A program made the translations under genes and the position numbers. The notes beneath the pieces were generated by a model that saw nothing but the letters and a program-made list of their open reading frames with translations, searched no databases and had not been told where the DNA came from. From Gulosibacter sp. 10 (lineage in GTDB: Bacteria; Actinomycetota; Actinomycetes; Actinomycetales; Microbacteriaceae), in NCBI RefSeq assembly GCF_900163695.1, contig NZ_FUIC01000045.1, forward strand, positions 1 to 64,000: a stretch of DNA of 64,000 bases. Direction: 5' to 3'. Below, in pieces: positions 11,907-19,417 of this stretch. Every line of letters begins with the position of its first letter. Positions within the stretch are counted from its first letter, which is position 1.

Positions 11907-12959
11907 CTAGATCACCATCCCAAACTGTTCGCTGAAGCGGATATCGCCCTCGACGATGTCGTGCATATCCGTGAGGTCGTTCCGGAACATGAGCGTGCGC
12001 TCGATGCCCATGCCGAACGCGAAGCCCTGGTACTCCTCCGGGTCGACCCCCGCGGCGCGGAGCACGTTGGGGTGCACCATGCCGCAGCCGCCCCACTCGA
12101 TCCAGCGCGGGCCGCCCTTGGCCAGCGGGTGCCAGATGTCCATCTCGGCGCTCGGCTCGGTGAACGGGAAGTAGTTGTTCCGCAGGCGGATCTTCGCGTC
12201 CTCGCCGAACATCGACTTCGCGAAGTGCTCGAGCGTGCCGCGAAGATGCGCCATGGTGAGGTCGCGGTCGATCGCCAGCCCCTCGAACTGCATGAACACG
12301 GGCGTGTGGGTCGCGTCGAGCTCGTCCGTCCGGAAGGTGCGGCCCGGCGACAGCACGTACAGCGGAACGCCCCGCTCGAGGAGCGCGCGCATCTGCACCG
12401 GCGAGGTGTGAGTGCGCAGCAGCATGTGGCGCTCGACGGGCTCGACGAAGAAGGTGTCCTGCATCGCCCGGGCCGGGTGGTCCGCGTCGAAGTTGAGCGA
12501 GTCGAAGTTGTACCACTCGCTCTCGAGCTCGGGGCCGTCCACGATGTCCCATCCGATGCCCGTGAAGATGTCGGAGACCCGGTCGCGGAGCATCGTGAGG
12601 GGATGGCGCGCGCCGTTGCGCTCCCGACGAGCGGCCGCCGTGACGTCCACGGCCTCGGCCTCGATGCGCGCGGCCTCCTCGGCCGCCGCGAGCGCCTCCT
12701 CGCGGGCCGCGAAGGCCTGGTTGACCCGGCCGCGCGCGCTGCCGACGAGCTTGCCGGCCTCCTTCTTCTGCTCCTTCGGCACGTGGCGCATGAAGGAGTT
12801 GAGTTGCGCGAGCGTCGAGCCCTCGCCGATGTGCTCCGAGCGCACGCGCTTGAGCGCGGCGGCATCGGGCGCCTCGGCGATGGCGGCGAGCGCGGCCGTC
12901 ACGGCCTCGTCCACCGCCTCCGGCGTGATTGGGTTTTCAGACGAATTGGATGCAGACAC
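11907..12959 (-). CDS. pheS: Phenylalanine--tRNA ligase alpha subunit
   Basis: Catalytic subunit of PheRS. It has 350 residues: an N-terminal coiled coil (about 60-110, rich in Ala/Glu/Arg) and a class II core. Visible class II elements are motif 2 (GRTFRTDELDATH) and motif 3 (GFAFGMGIERTLMFR), with the phenylalanine pocket region FMQFEGL between them. The start is GTG at 12959. A -10-like TAGACT at 12975-12970 on the same strand would give a very short leader, which I infer with low confidence. Confidence 0.96.
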   Translation of the reverse strand: MSASNSSENPITPEAVDEAVTAALAAIAEAPDAAALKRVRSEHIGEGSTLAQLNSFMRHVPKEQKKEAGKLVGSARGRVNQAFAAREEALAAAEEAARIEAEAVDVTAAARRERNGARHPLTMLRDRVSDIFTGIGWDIVDGPELESEWYNFDSLNFDADHPARAMQDTFFVEPVERHMLLRTHTSPVQMRALLERGVPLYVLSPGRTFRTDELDATHTPVFMQFEGLAIDRDLTMAHLRGTLEHFAKSMFGEDAKIRLRNNYFPFTEPSAEMDIWHPLAKGGPRWIEWGGCGMVHPNVLRAAGVDPEEYQGFAFGMGIERTLMFRNDLTDMHDIVEGDIRFSEQFGMVI

Positions 12960-12999
12960 GGGGCCCTAGTCTAGTCGGCCGAGGCCCCGCGTCCCGCAT

Positions 13000-13968
13000 T
13001 CACGCGGGTCCGTTCTCCTTGCGGGCGCCCAATGCGCTCTCGGGGCTGCCCACGGAGAGCAGCGCGGTGTCGAGCCCGGCGCCCCCGCCCGGGGCCTTGG
13101 GGGCGCCACGGCGGCGGCCCCTGCGCGTGGGACCGGCGCCCTTCGGGCCGCTGCGGCGCGCGAGCCAGCGGGCCAGCGCGCTCAACGCGAAGTTCACGAC
13201 GAGGTAGATGAGCAGCGAGACGAAGAACAGCGAGAACGAGTACGTCCCGGAGCCGTAGTAGTCCTTGAGCTGGTAGGAGACCCGCAGCAGCTCCGGATAC
13301 GCCACGATGTAGGCCAGCGACGTGTCCTTGAGCAGCACCACGAGCTGCGCGACGATGATCGGCAGCATCTGCCGGAACGCCTGCGGGAGCTCGATGATGA
13401 AGCGGGTCTGCATGTGCGTGAAGCCGAGCGAGGACGCCGCCTCGGCCTGCCCGCGCGGGAGCGAGGTCACGCCGGCCCGCAGCGCCTCGCCGATGATCGC
13501 GCCGTTGTAGATGCCGAGCGCCCAGACCACGGCCCAGTAGTCGCCGACCTTCAGCCCGAGCAGGATGAAGAGCATCATGAGCAGGACCGGCATGCCGCGG
13601 AAGAACTCGAGCACGATCGTGAACGGCACCCGGATGAACGGGTTCTTCGCCATCCGGCCGAGCGCGAAGATCACGCCGATCACGAGCGCGAGCACCGCGG
13701 CCAGACCGGCCGCGCGCAGCGTGCCCATGACCAGGCCGCGCCACAGCAGGCCCTCCCACACCTCGGGGTCGGCGAAGATGTCCCAGCGGGAGGGGTCCCA
13801 GAGGCCGGGCAGCTCCGCGCCGGCGGCCGTGATGCGGGGCTGGCCGAGCTGGAAGATGAACCAGCCGAGCAGGAAGACGACGATCGCGCCCGAGACGGCG
13901 GAGATGACTCGGGAACGGGCCCGGGCCTTGGGGCCCGGCGCGTCGTAGAGGACTGATGCGCTACTCAT
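13000..13968 (-). CDS. gluD: Glutamate ABC importer permease (GluD type)
   Basis: Integral membrane half of a polar amino-acid ABC importer of the His/Glu/Gln family. It has 322 residues; the first segment (about 22-43) is followed by a periplasmic loop and then the five-helix permease core, with the cytoplasmic EAA-type loop around ALRAGVTSLPRGQAEAASSL. The C-terminal tail of about 55 residues is basic and probably disordered, longer than the core needs. The ATG overlaps the gluC stop (ATGA), showing coupling. Glutamate as substrate follows from the gluABCD order and is not proven. Confidence 0.88.
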   Translation of the reverse strand: MSSASVLYDAPGPKARARSRVISAVSGAIVVFLLGWFIFQLGQPRITAAGAELPGLWDPSRWDIFADPEVWEGLLWRGLVMGTLRAAGLAAVLALVIGVIFALGRMAKNPFIRVPFTIVLEFFRGMPVLLMMLFILLGLKVGDYWAVVWALGIYNGAIIGEALRAGVTSLPRGQAEAASSLGFTHMQTRFIIELPQAFRQMLPIIVAQLVVLLKDTSLAYIVAYPELLRVSYQLKDYYGSGTYSFSLFFVSLLIYLVVNFALSALARWLARRSGPKGAGPTRRGRRRGAPKAPGGGAGLDTALLSVGSPESALGARKENGPA

Positions 13969-14612
13969 CGGAGCACCGCCACCTTTCGCTCGACGTAGTT
14001 GGCGATGAGGCCGAGGGGGATCGTGATGAGCAGGTAGAACAGGGCGATGCCGAGGAGGATCATGATGACCTCGCTGCCGTGCCGGTTCACGAGCGTCTTC
14101 GAGATCGCCACGAGTTCGACGACGAGGAACCCCGACGCCACGGAGGTGTTCTTCGCGAGGGCGATGATGACGTTGATGAGCGGGGGCACGACCATCCGCA
14201 TCGCCTGCGGCAGGATGATGATCGTCACCGTCTGCGAGAACTGCATGCCGAGCGAGCGGGCCGCCTCGGCCTGCCCGAGCGGCACGCCGTTGATGCCCGA
14301 GCGGAGCGCCTCGGCGATGAACGGCGAGGTGTAGACCGACAGGGCGATGAACGCGCCGATCTTCGAGTTGACGCCGAGGTCGAGCACGGGCAGCACGACG
14401 ATGATCAGGAAGAACACGAGCGTGAGCGGGGTGTTCCTGATGAGCTCCGTGTAGGAGGTGGCGATCAGCCGCAGCGCGGGGATCGGCGAGATGCGCAGGA
14501 AGGCGACCACCGTCCCGATGAGGATCGCGCCGAGCGCGCCGACGGCCAGCAGCTGCAGCGTGGTGAGGAAGCCCTGGAGGACGAGGTCCCAGTTGGTCAG
14601 TATCGCGTTCAT
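13965..14612 (-). CDS. gluC: Glutamate ABC importer permease (GluC type)
   Basis: Second permease half of the importer. It has 215 residues with about five membrane helices and the EAA loop ALRSGINGVPLGQAEAARSL, which contacts the ATPase. It pairs with GluD through the four-base ATGA overlap. A ribosome site GAGG lies 11 bases upstream of the ATG. A strong hairpin separates it from gluB upstream, so the permeases may be made in smaller amounts than the binding protein. Confidence 0.9.
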   Translation of the reverse strand: MNAILTNWDLVLQGFLTTLQLLAVGALGAILIGTVVAFLRISPIPALRLIATSYTELIRNTPLTLVFFLIIVVLPVLDLGVNSKIGAFIALSVYTSPFIAEALRSGINGVPLGQAEAARSLGMQFSQTVTIIILPQAMRMVVPPLINVIIALAKNTSVASGFLVVELVAISKTLVNRHGSEVIMILLGIALFYLLITIPLGLIANYVERKVAVLR

Positions 14613-14662
14613 CGCGTCATAGTCCTCGCGTGAGAAGAAGGGGGTGCCTGCGTGCGGGACGG

Positions 14663-14701
14663 CCGTGCGGCGACGGCGGGGATGCCGCCGTCACCGCACG
14701 G
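14663..14701 (-). terminator. Hairpin between gluB and gluC (partial terminator or 3' stabiliser)
   Basis: A 17-bp stem pairs 14663-14679 with 14685-14701 around a five-base loop. The single C/A mismatch on the plus strand becomes a G-U pair in minus-strand RNA, so the stem is complete only in the gluB-gluC transcript. Its place between two genes of one importer suggests attenuation or protection of the gluAB message, an inference. Confidence 0.65.
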
Positions 14702-14717
14702 AGCCGGCGCGGACCGA

Positions 14718-15590
14718 TCAGTAGCGGTCCACCTCGGGCGGCTCGGGCATCGTCAGGTTGTCCCCGACGGTGGACTGCCAGGCGTTCTCCCAGCGGCCGT
14801 CCTCGTAGGACGCCTCGAGCGTGTCGTTGATGAAGTCGCGGAACTCGTCGTCGCCCTTCTGCAGGCCGACGCCGTAGGGCTCCTCGGTGAAGAACCCGTC
14901 GACCACCTCGAACTCGTCGCCGTTCTGGTCGACGAGGCCGGCGAGGATCACGTTGTCCGTCGTCAGCGCATCGGCCTGGCCGGAGCGGATGGGCTCGATG
15001 CAGTCGGAGTACTTGTCCACCGTGATGACGCTGTCCGTGTACTCGCGGATGTTCTCCTCCGAGGTCGACCCCGTCACGGTGCAGACCGTGGCGTCGCCGA
15101 GCTGCTCGGGATCGGAGGTGATGCCCTTCGGGTTGCCCGCGGGCACGAGGAACGACTGCCCGGCCACGTAGTAGGGCCCCGCGAAGTCGATGACCTCCTT
15201 GCGGTCGTCGTTGATCGTGTACGTCGCGACGACGATGTCGACCTGGCCGTCCTGGATGAACGGCTCGCGGTTCTGCGAGACGGTCTCGACCCAGTCGATG
15301 TTCTCGGGCGCGATGCCCAGCTCGGCGGCGATGATCTTCGCGATCTCGACGTCGAAGCCCTCGGGCGTGCCGTCGGGGCCCGCGAGGCCGAACAGGGGCT
15401 GGTCGAACTTGGTGCCGACGGTGATCGAGCCCTTCTCGGCGAGCGCGGCCATGGTCGTGCCCTCCTCGAACTGCACGTCCTCCTGGACCTCCGGGTCGCT
15501 GCCGCCACCGCCGTCGCCGGAGCAGCCGGCGAGGACGAGCGCTGCGGACATCGCGAGGCCGATTCCTGCGAATGCCTTCTTGTGTTTCAT
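14718..15590 (-). CDS. gluB: Glutamate-binding lipoprotein (GluB type)
   Basis: Extracellular solute-binding lipoprotein of the importer. The signal peptide has a basic start (MKHKK), a hydrophobic stretch and a lipobox LAGC with the lipidated cysteine at C23, followed by a Gly/Ser linker. The rest is a family 3 (SBP_bac_3) amino-acid binding fold with GFDVEIAKIIA and the ligand-region segment NREPFIQDGQVDIV. The start is ATG at 15590 behind AAAGGAG; an in-frame start at 15611 would place seven residues ahead of the signal peptide. The length is 290 residues. Confidence 0.92.
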   Translation of the reverse strand: MKHKKAFAGIGLAMSAALVLAGCSGDGGGGSDPEVQEDVQFEEGTTMAALAEKGSITVGTKFDQPLFGLAGPDGTPEGFDVEIAKIIAAELGIAPENIDWVETVSQNREPFIQDGQVDIVVATYTINDDRKEVIDFAGPYYVAGQSFLVPAGNPKGITSDPEQLGDATVCTVTGSTSEENIREYTDSVITVDKYSDCIEPIRSGQADALTTDNVILAGLVDQNGDEFEVVDGFFTEEPYGVGLQKGDDEFRDFINDTLEASYEDGRWENAWQSTVGDNLTMPEPPEVDRY

Positions 15591-15629
15591 GAAAACTCCT
15601 TTGTTCTCCACGATCGTACGGTTCGGTAT

Positions 15630-16415
15630 TCAGTTCGTGAGGATCTTCGAGAGGAAGTCCTTCGCCCGCGCGGACTGCGGATTCGTGAAGAACTCCTCGG
15701 GCGGCGCCTCCTCGACGATCGCCCCCTCGTCCATGAAGATCACTCGATCCGCGGCCTTCCTCGCGAACCCCATCTCGTGGGTGACGACCACCATGGTCAT
15801 CCCCTCCTTGGCCAGCTCGACCATCACGTCGAGCACCTCGTTGATCATCTCCGGGTCGAGCGCCGAGGTCGGTTCGTCGAGCAGGATGAGCTTCGGGTTC
15901 ATCGCGAGCGAGCGGGCGATCGCGACGCGCTGCTGCTGCCCGCCGGAGAGCTGCGCCGGCATCTTGTGGGCGTGCGCCTCGACGCCGACGCGCTTGAGGA
16001 GCTCCATCGCCCGCTTCTCGGCGTCCTTGCGCGGCACCTTCCGGACCTTGACGGGCGCGAGCGCCACGTTCTCCAGCACCGACTTGTGCGCGAAGAGGTT
16101 GAAGGACTGGAAGACCATCCCGACGTCGCTGCGGAGCTTCGCGAGCCCCGAGCCCTCCTCCGGGAGCAGCTCCCCGTCGATGAAGATCTGCCCCTCCTGG
16201 ATGGTCTCGAGCCGGTTGATCGAACGGCAGAGCGTCGATTTCCCCGAGCCCGAGGGGCCGATCACGACGACGACCTCGCCGCGGGCGACCGTGGTGTTGA
16301 TGTCGCGGAGGACGTGGTTCTCGCCGAACCACTTGTTGACGCCCGCCATCTCGATGAGAGGGCGTTCGTTCTGGAGCGGCACGCTACTGGCACCTTTGTC
16401 AGGCTGTTGCTGCAT
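15630..16415 (-). CDS. gluA: Glutamate ABC importer ATPase (GluA type)
   Basis: ATP-binding subunit driving the importer. It has 261 residues with Walker [10 protein letters not shown] (53-61), Q-loop around VFQSFNLF, signature LSGGQ (156-160), Walker B LILLDEP (177-182) and the switch histidine in VVVTHEMGF. The family is polar amino-acid transport (GlnQ/HisP). It is the first gene of gluA-gluB-gluC-gluD. The ATG at 16415 follows a region of about 125 bases with A/T-rich patches that should hold the promoter; I could not fix a convincing -35/-10 pair. Confidence 0.93.
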   Translation of the reverse strand: MQQQPDKGASSVPLQNERPLIEMAGVNKWFGENHVLRDINTTVARGEVVVVIGPSGSGKSTLCRSINRLETIQEGQIFIDGELLPEEGSGLAKLRSDVGMVFQSFNLFAHKSVLENVALAPVKVRKVPRKDAEKRAMELLKRVGVEAHAHKMPAQLSGGQQQRVAIARSLAMNPKLILLDEPTSALDPEMINEVLDVMVELAKEGMTMVVVTHEMGFARKAADRVIFMDEGAIVEEAPPEEFFTNPQSARAKDFLSKILTN

Positions 16416-16540
16416 GGAGACAGCATATTGTCATGCCGCGAGCCGCGGAGCGGGGAGCCCGGCAATTTACCCATTCGTTACCAACGTGCAGCGAAAGCTG
16501 CGGCCCCGCTCCCCGGCCCGCCGCGATCCTCGTGCGGTAT

Positions 16541-17353
16541 CTACAACTCCGCGCGGGTGCGCTGGGCGAAGGCGCTCTCGTAGAGGCACACGCTGGCTGC
16601 GGTCGCGAGGTTCATCGACTCCGCGCTGCCGTAGATCGGCACCGAGAGCGAGGCGTCGCACTGCGCCACGAGCTCCTCGGGCAGGCCGCGCGCCTCGTTG
16701 CCGAACACCCAGGCGGTCGGTGCGGCGAGCTCGCCGGCGTCGCGGGCGGCCAGCAGATCCCCGCCGCGCACGTCCGCGGCGACGACGCGGAGCCCCGCGG
16801 CCCGGGCCCGAACCACGGCGTCCTCGAACTCCGCCTCGACGGCGATGGGCACGTGGAACAGGGAGCCGGTGGTCGAGCGCACCACCTTGGCGTTGTAGAG
16901 GTCGACCGTGCGCCCCGTCAGCACGATCGCGTCGGCGCCGGCGGCGTCCGCGAGGCGGATGATCGTGCCGAGGTTGCCCGGGTCGCGAACCTCCTCGAGG
17001 ATCGCGACGAGCTTCGGCTCGCCGTCGAAGATGCGCTTGAGCGCGGTCGGGAACTGCCGCGCGACGGCGATCACGCCCTGGGGGTTGCGGGTGTCGGCCA
17101 TCGCGTCGACGGCCTCCTCGCTCGCGAAGAGCACCTCGATGCCGGCCCGCTCGGCGAGTTCGCCGATGTCGCGGTGCCGTTCGAGGGCGGTCGGGGTGAT
17201 GAAGAGCTCGCCGATGAGATCCGGGCGGTCGGAGAGCCCCTCGCGCACCGCCTGCGGGCCCTCGAGCACGAACTCGGCCCGCTCGGTGCGCTCGGCCTTC
17301 TGCGCGAGGCGGCGGACCTCGCGGACCTTCTGGTTGCGGGGGGACTCGATCAT
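16541..17353 (-). CDS. SpoU/TrmH-family RNA 2'-O-methyltransferase
   Basis: SAM-dependent 2'-O-methyltransferase of rRNA or tRNA with the trefoil-knot (SPOUT) fold. It has 270 residues: an N-terminal substrate-binding domain (about 1-95) and the catalytic domain with the three motifs VRDPGNLGTIIR, VFGNEARGL and YGSAESMNLATAASV. The location beside rplT matches the actinobacterial tsnR-like gene, but the target nucleotide cannot be read from sequence. The ATG at 17353 has AGAGGAG six bases upstream. It could be the 23S enzyme or a thiostrepton-type homologue; the latter is less likely outside producers. Confidence 0.88.
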   Translation of the reverse strand: MIESPRNQKVREVRRLAQKAERTERAEFVLEGPQAVREGLSDRPDLIGELFITPTALERHRDIGELAERAGIEVLFASEEAVDAMADTRNPQGVIAVARQFPTALKRIFDGEPKLVAILEEVRDPGNLGTIIRLADAAGADAIVLTGRTVDLYNAKVVRSTTGSLFHVPIAVEAEFEDAVVRARAAGLRVVAADVRGGDLLAARDAGELAAPTAWVFGNEARGLPEELVAQCDASLSVPIYGSAESMNLATAASVCLYESAFAQRTRAEL

Positions 17354-17406
17354 GACGGGCTCCTCTGGGGCGACGGATGCGGTTGCGGCGGCTGGTGGAA
17401 AGCGAT

Positions 17407-17438
17407 GGGGGCGGTCGGCAACCCGGCCGACCGCCCCC
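17407..17438 (-). terminator. Terminator after rplT
   Basis: A perfect 13-bp stem (17407-17419 with 17426-17438) with a six-base loop closes the infC-rpmI-rplT transcript. Confidence 0.82.
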
Positions 17439-17453
17439 GATGGCAGAACTCGA

Positions 17454-17840
17454 CTACGCGGCGCTCTTCGGCGCCGAGGTGTCGGCGGGAAGCGCGGCCT
17501 TCGCCTGCTCCACGAGCGCGGCGAACGCGGCGGGCTCGTTCACGGCGAGCTCGGCGAGCATGCGGCGGTCGACCTCGACGCCGGCCAGGTTGAGGCCCTG
17601 GATGAAGCGGTTGTAGGTGAGGCCGTTCGCGCGGGAGGCCGCGTTGATGCGCTGGATCCAGAGGCGGCGGAAGTCGCCCTTGCGGTCCTTGCGGTGGTCG
17701 TAGTTGTAGACAAACGAGTGGATGACCTGCTCTTTTGCCTTGCGGTAGAGGCGCGAACGCTGACCGCGGTAACCGGATGCGCGCTCGAGGGTGACGCGAC
17801 GCTTCTTCTGGGCGTTGACCGCCCGCTTCACACGTGCCAT
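17454..17840 (-). CDS. rplT: 50S ribosomal protein L20
   Basis: Early-assembly 23S rRNA-binding protein. The basic N-terminal extension ([15 protein letters not shown]) and the conserved globular part ([18 protein letters not shown]) are typical. It has 128 residues, with an extra Ala/Ser-rich tail of about 10. The start is ATG at 17840 with AGGAG eight bases upstream. It is the last gene of infC-rpmI-rplT; in other bacteria L20 represses this operon through its leader, which may also apply here. Confidence 0.98.
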   Translation of the reverse strand: MARVKRAVNAQKKRRVTLERASGYRGQRSRLYRKAKEQVIHSFVYNYDHRKDRKGDFRRLWIQRINAASRANGLTYNRFIQGLNLAGVEVDRRMLAELAVNEPAAFAALVEQAKAALPADTSAPKSAA

Positions 17841-17888
17841 TGCAGTGTTCTCCTAAAAAATCTCGGGTTGGAATTCTGAAGGTCGGCG

Positions 17889-18083
17889 TTACTTGCCGAG
17901 CAGCTTCTTGATGACCTTGGCGTCCTGGGGCGCGACGACCTGGTCCTGGTTGAGGCGGGTCTTGCGACGCGCGCGCTTCACCTCGAGGTTGTGGCGCATA
18001 CCGGCCTGCTGCTTCATGACCTTGCCACTGCCAGTGACCTTGAAGCGCTTCTTGGTGCCCGAGTGGGTCTTCTGCTTCGGCAT
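17889..18083 (-). CDS. rpmI: 50S ribosomal protein L35
   Basis: Small basic ribosomal protein of 64 residues, the usual length, with the signature [17 protein letters not shown]. The ATG at 18083 overlaps the infC stop by one base (TGATG), and its ribosome site AAGGAG lies inside infC, so the two are translationally coupled. Confidence 0.98.
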   Translation of the reverse strand: MPKQKTHSGTKKRFKVTGSGKVMKQQAGMRHNLEVKRARRKTRLNQDQVVAPQDAKVIKKLLGK

Positions 18084-18706
18084 CAGTTCTCCTTGGTATT
18101 CGACTCAGCCGCGGGGGTTGCGGCGGCGTTCTTCGCGGCACGGGCCGCCTGCTTCTGCTCGTTGCGGCGCGCGTTCTGCTGGGCCTTCGCCTCGGACTTG
18201 TTCTTGACCGGGGCGATGATCATCACCATGTTGCGACCGTCGAGCTTGGGACGATTCTCGGCGTTGCCGAATTCGGCGACGTCCTCAGCGAACTTCTGGA
18301 GGAGCTTCGCACCCATCTCCGGGCGCGACTGCTCGCGACCGCGGAACTGGATGATGGCCTTCACCTTGTCACCCGACTCGAGGAACCCGATCGCGCGCTT
18401 GAGCTTGGTGGTGTAGTCATGGTCGTCGATCTTCAGGCGGAAGCGCACCTCTTTGAGGACGGTGTTCGCCTGGTTGCGGCGTGCCTCCTTGGCCTTCTGA
18501 GCGGCCTCGTACTTGAACTTCCCGTAGTCCATGATCTTCGCCACGGGAGGGGTGCTGTTCGGGGAGACCTCGACGAGATCGAGATCGGCTTCCTGCGCGA
18601 GACGCAGGGCCATGTCGAGTTTGACGACACCGACCTGCTCGCCACTCGGACCGACGAGTCGGACTTCGCGCGCGCGGATGCGGTCATTGGTGCGGGGTTC
18701 GCTGAT
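18083..18706 (-). CDS. infC: Translation initiation factor IF-3, ATC start codon
   Basis: Binds the 30S subunit, blocks subunit joining and proofreads the initiation codon. The IF-3 N domain begins at [14 protein letters not shown] and the C domain holds [12 protein letters not shown]. No ATG, GTG or TTG stands at the family's normal start; instead ATC at 18706 sits six bases after a perfect AAAGGAG (18719-18713), so I call 207 residues from ATC. IF-3 genes in several bacteria use rare start codons for self-control. The C-terminal tail (last 30 or so residues) is Ala/Lys-rich and longer than in E. coli. An upstream GTG at 18907 would add 67 residues with no IF-3 match. Confidence 0.95.
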   Translation of the reverse strand: MSEPRTNDRIRAREVRLVGPSGEQVGVVKLDMALRLAQEADLDLVEVSPNSTPPVAKIMDYGKFKYEAAQKAKEARRNQANTVLKEVRFRLKIDDHDYTTKLKRAIGFLESGDKVKAIIQFRGREQSRPEMGAKLLQKFAEDVAEFGNAENRPKLDGRNMVMIIAPVKNKSEAKAQQNARRNEQKQAARAAKNAAATPAAESNTKEN

Positions 18707-18719
18707 GGATGACTCCTTT

Positions 18720-18800
18720 GCTCGTGTGTGAATTGCTTCACCGGGTGGACGACAGAATTCACCACCCCGAGGGTGAACCGGTACGGAACACACACGGCAA
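18720..18800 (-). promoter_or_regulatory. Structured leader upstream of infC
   Basis: In minus-strand RNA, CGTGTGTG (18796-18789) can pair with CACACACG (18730-18723), closing a domain that ends three bases before the AAAGGAG ribosome site. Inside it, two segments containing TTCACC/GGTGAA and CCACCC/GGGTGG can pair in alternative ways. This is the kind of arrangement used for L20 or IF-3 feedback on this operon in other phyla. The pairing is seen; the regulatory role is inferred. Confidence 0.45.
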
Positions 18801-18955
18801 GCCGGATCGCTGCCCTTGCGGGAAGCACTCTCCTGGCGGCTGACCCGGTAACCTTGAGCGGTATGCGCGGGTGGGACGAATCCTCTTGTCACGAGAGCTT
18901 GATTCACAAACTCCAGCGAATAGCTTAGCAGAGGATCACTCTCGAAAGGAACACC

Positions 18956-19357
18956 TTGACCGATTCACAGCCGACTCCGACGGACGGGCGGCCAGCAGAC
19001 GCGGCCGACCGCTACGCGTTCGAGCCCCAGGACCTCGATGCGCAGCTGCGCGACATCGCGGAGGTGCCCGCGGTAGAGCTCATCACCACGGTGGCGGTGC
19101 ACCTCATGAGCGCCGCCGCCGTCAACCTCGGCCTGGCCGAGGAGGGCGAGGACACCCTCGACCTCGACGAGGCGCGCAAGCTCATCTCCTCGCTCGCGGG
19201 CCTGATCACCGCGTCGCTCCCCTACCTGGGCGATCATCACGCCCGCCCCCTGCGCGACGGCCTGCGCTCCCTGCAGCTCGCCTTCCGCGAGGCGTCCTCC
19301 GTGCCCGACCCCGTCGGCAAGGGCCCGGGCGAGGACTACACGGGCCCGGTCTTCTGA
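18956..19357 (+). CDS. DUF1844 family protein
   Basis: A 133-residue protein of unknown function, conserved beside infC in actinobacteria. It starts at TTG (18956) behind GAAAGGA. Residues 25-110 form the alpha-helical DUF1844 segment, with [15 protein letters not shown] and [16 protein letters not shown]; both ends are charged and probably disordered. It is divergent from infC, with about 250 bases between starts, and converges on the P-type ATPase gene across a hairpin terminator. No catalytic motif is visible. Confidence 0.85.
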   Translation: MTDSQPTPTDGRPADAADRYAFEPQDLDAQLRDIAEVPAVELITTVAVHLMSAAAVNLGLAEEGEDTLDLDEARKLISSLAGLITASLPYLGDHHARPLRDGLRSLQLAFREASSVPDPVGKGPGEDYTGPVF

Positions 19358-19380
19358 CCCGGAGCACGTCCGACGGACTC

Positions 19381-19417
19381 GCCGGCCGCTCCCCCGCCTC
19401 GGGGGTCAGCGGCCGGC
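19381..19417. terminator. Bidirectional terminator between DUF1844 and P-type ATPase
   Basis: A GC-rich hairpin with outer arms 19381-19390 and 19408-19417 and an inner CCCCC/GGGGG stem lies between converging genes. The ATPase stop codon (19406) falls inside the structure. Confidence 0.72.

Noticed and set aside
9505-11910. An 801-codon open frame antisense to pheT.
   Set aside because: It is a shadow of pheT with no ribosome site and no recognisable family.
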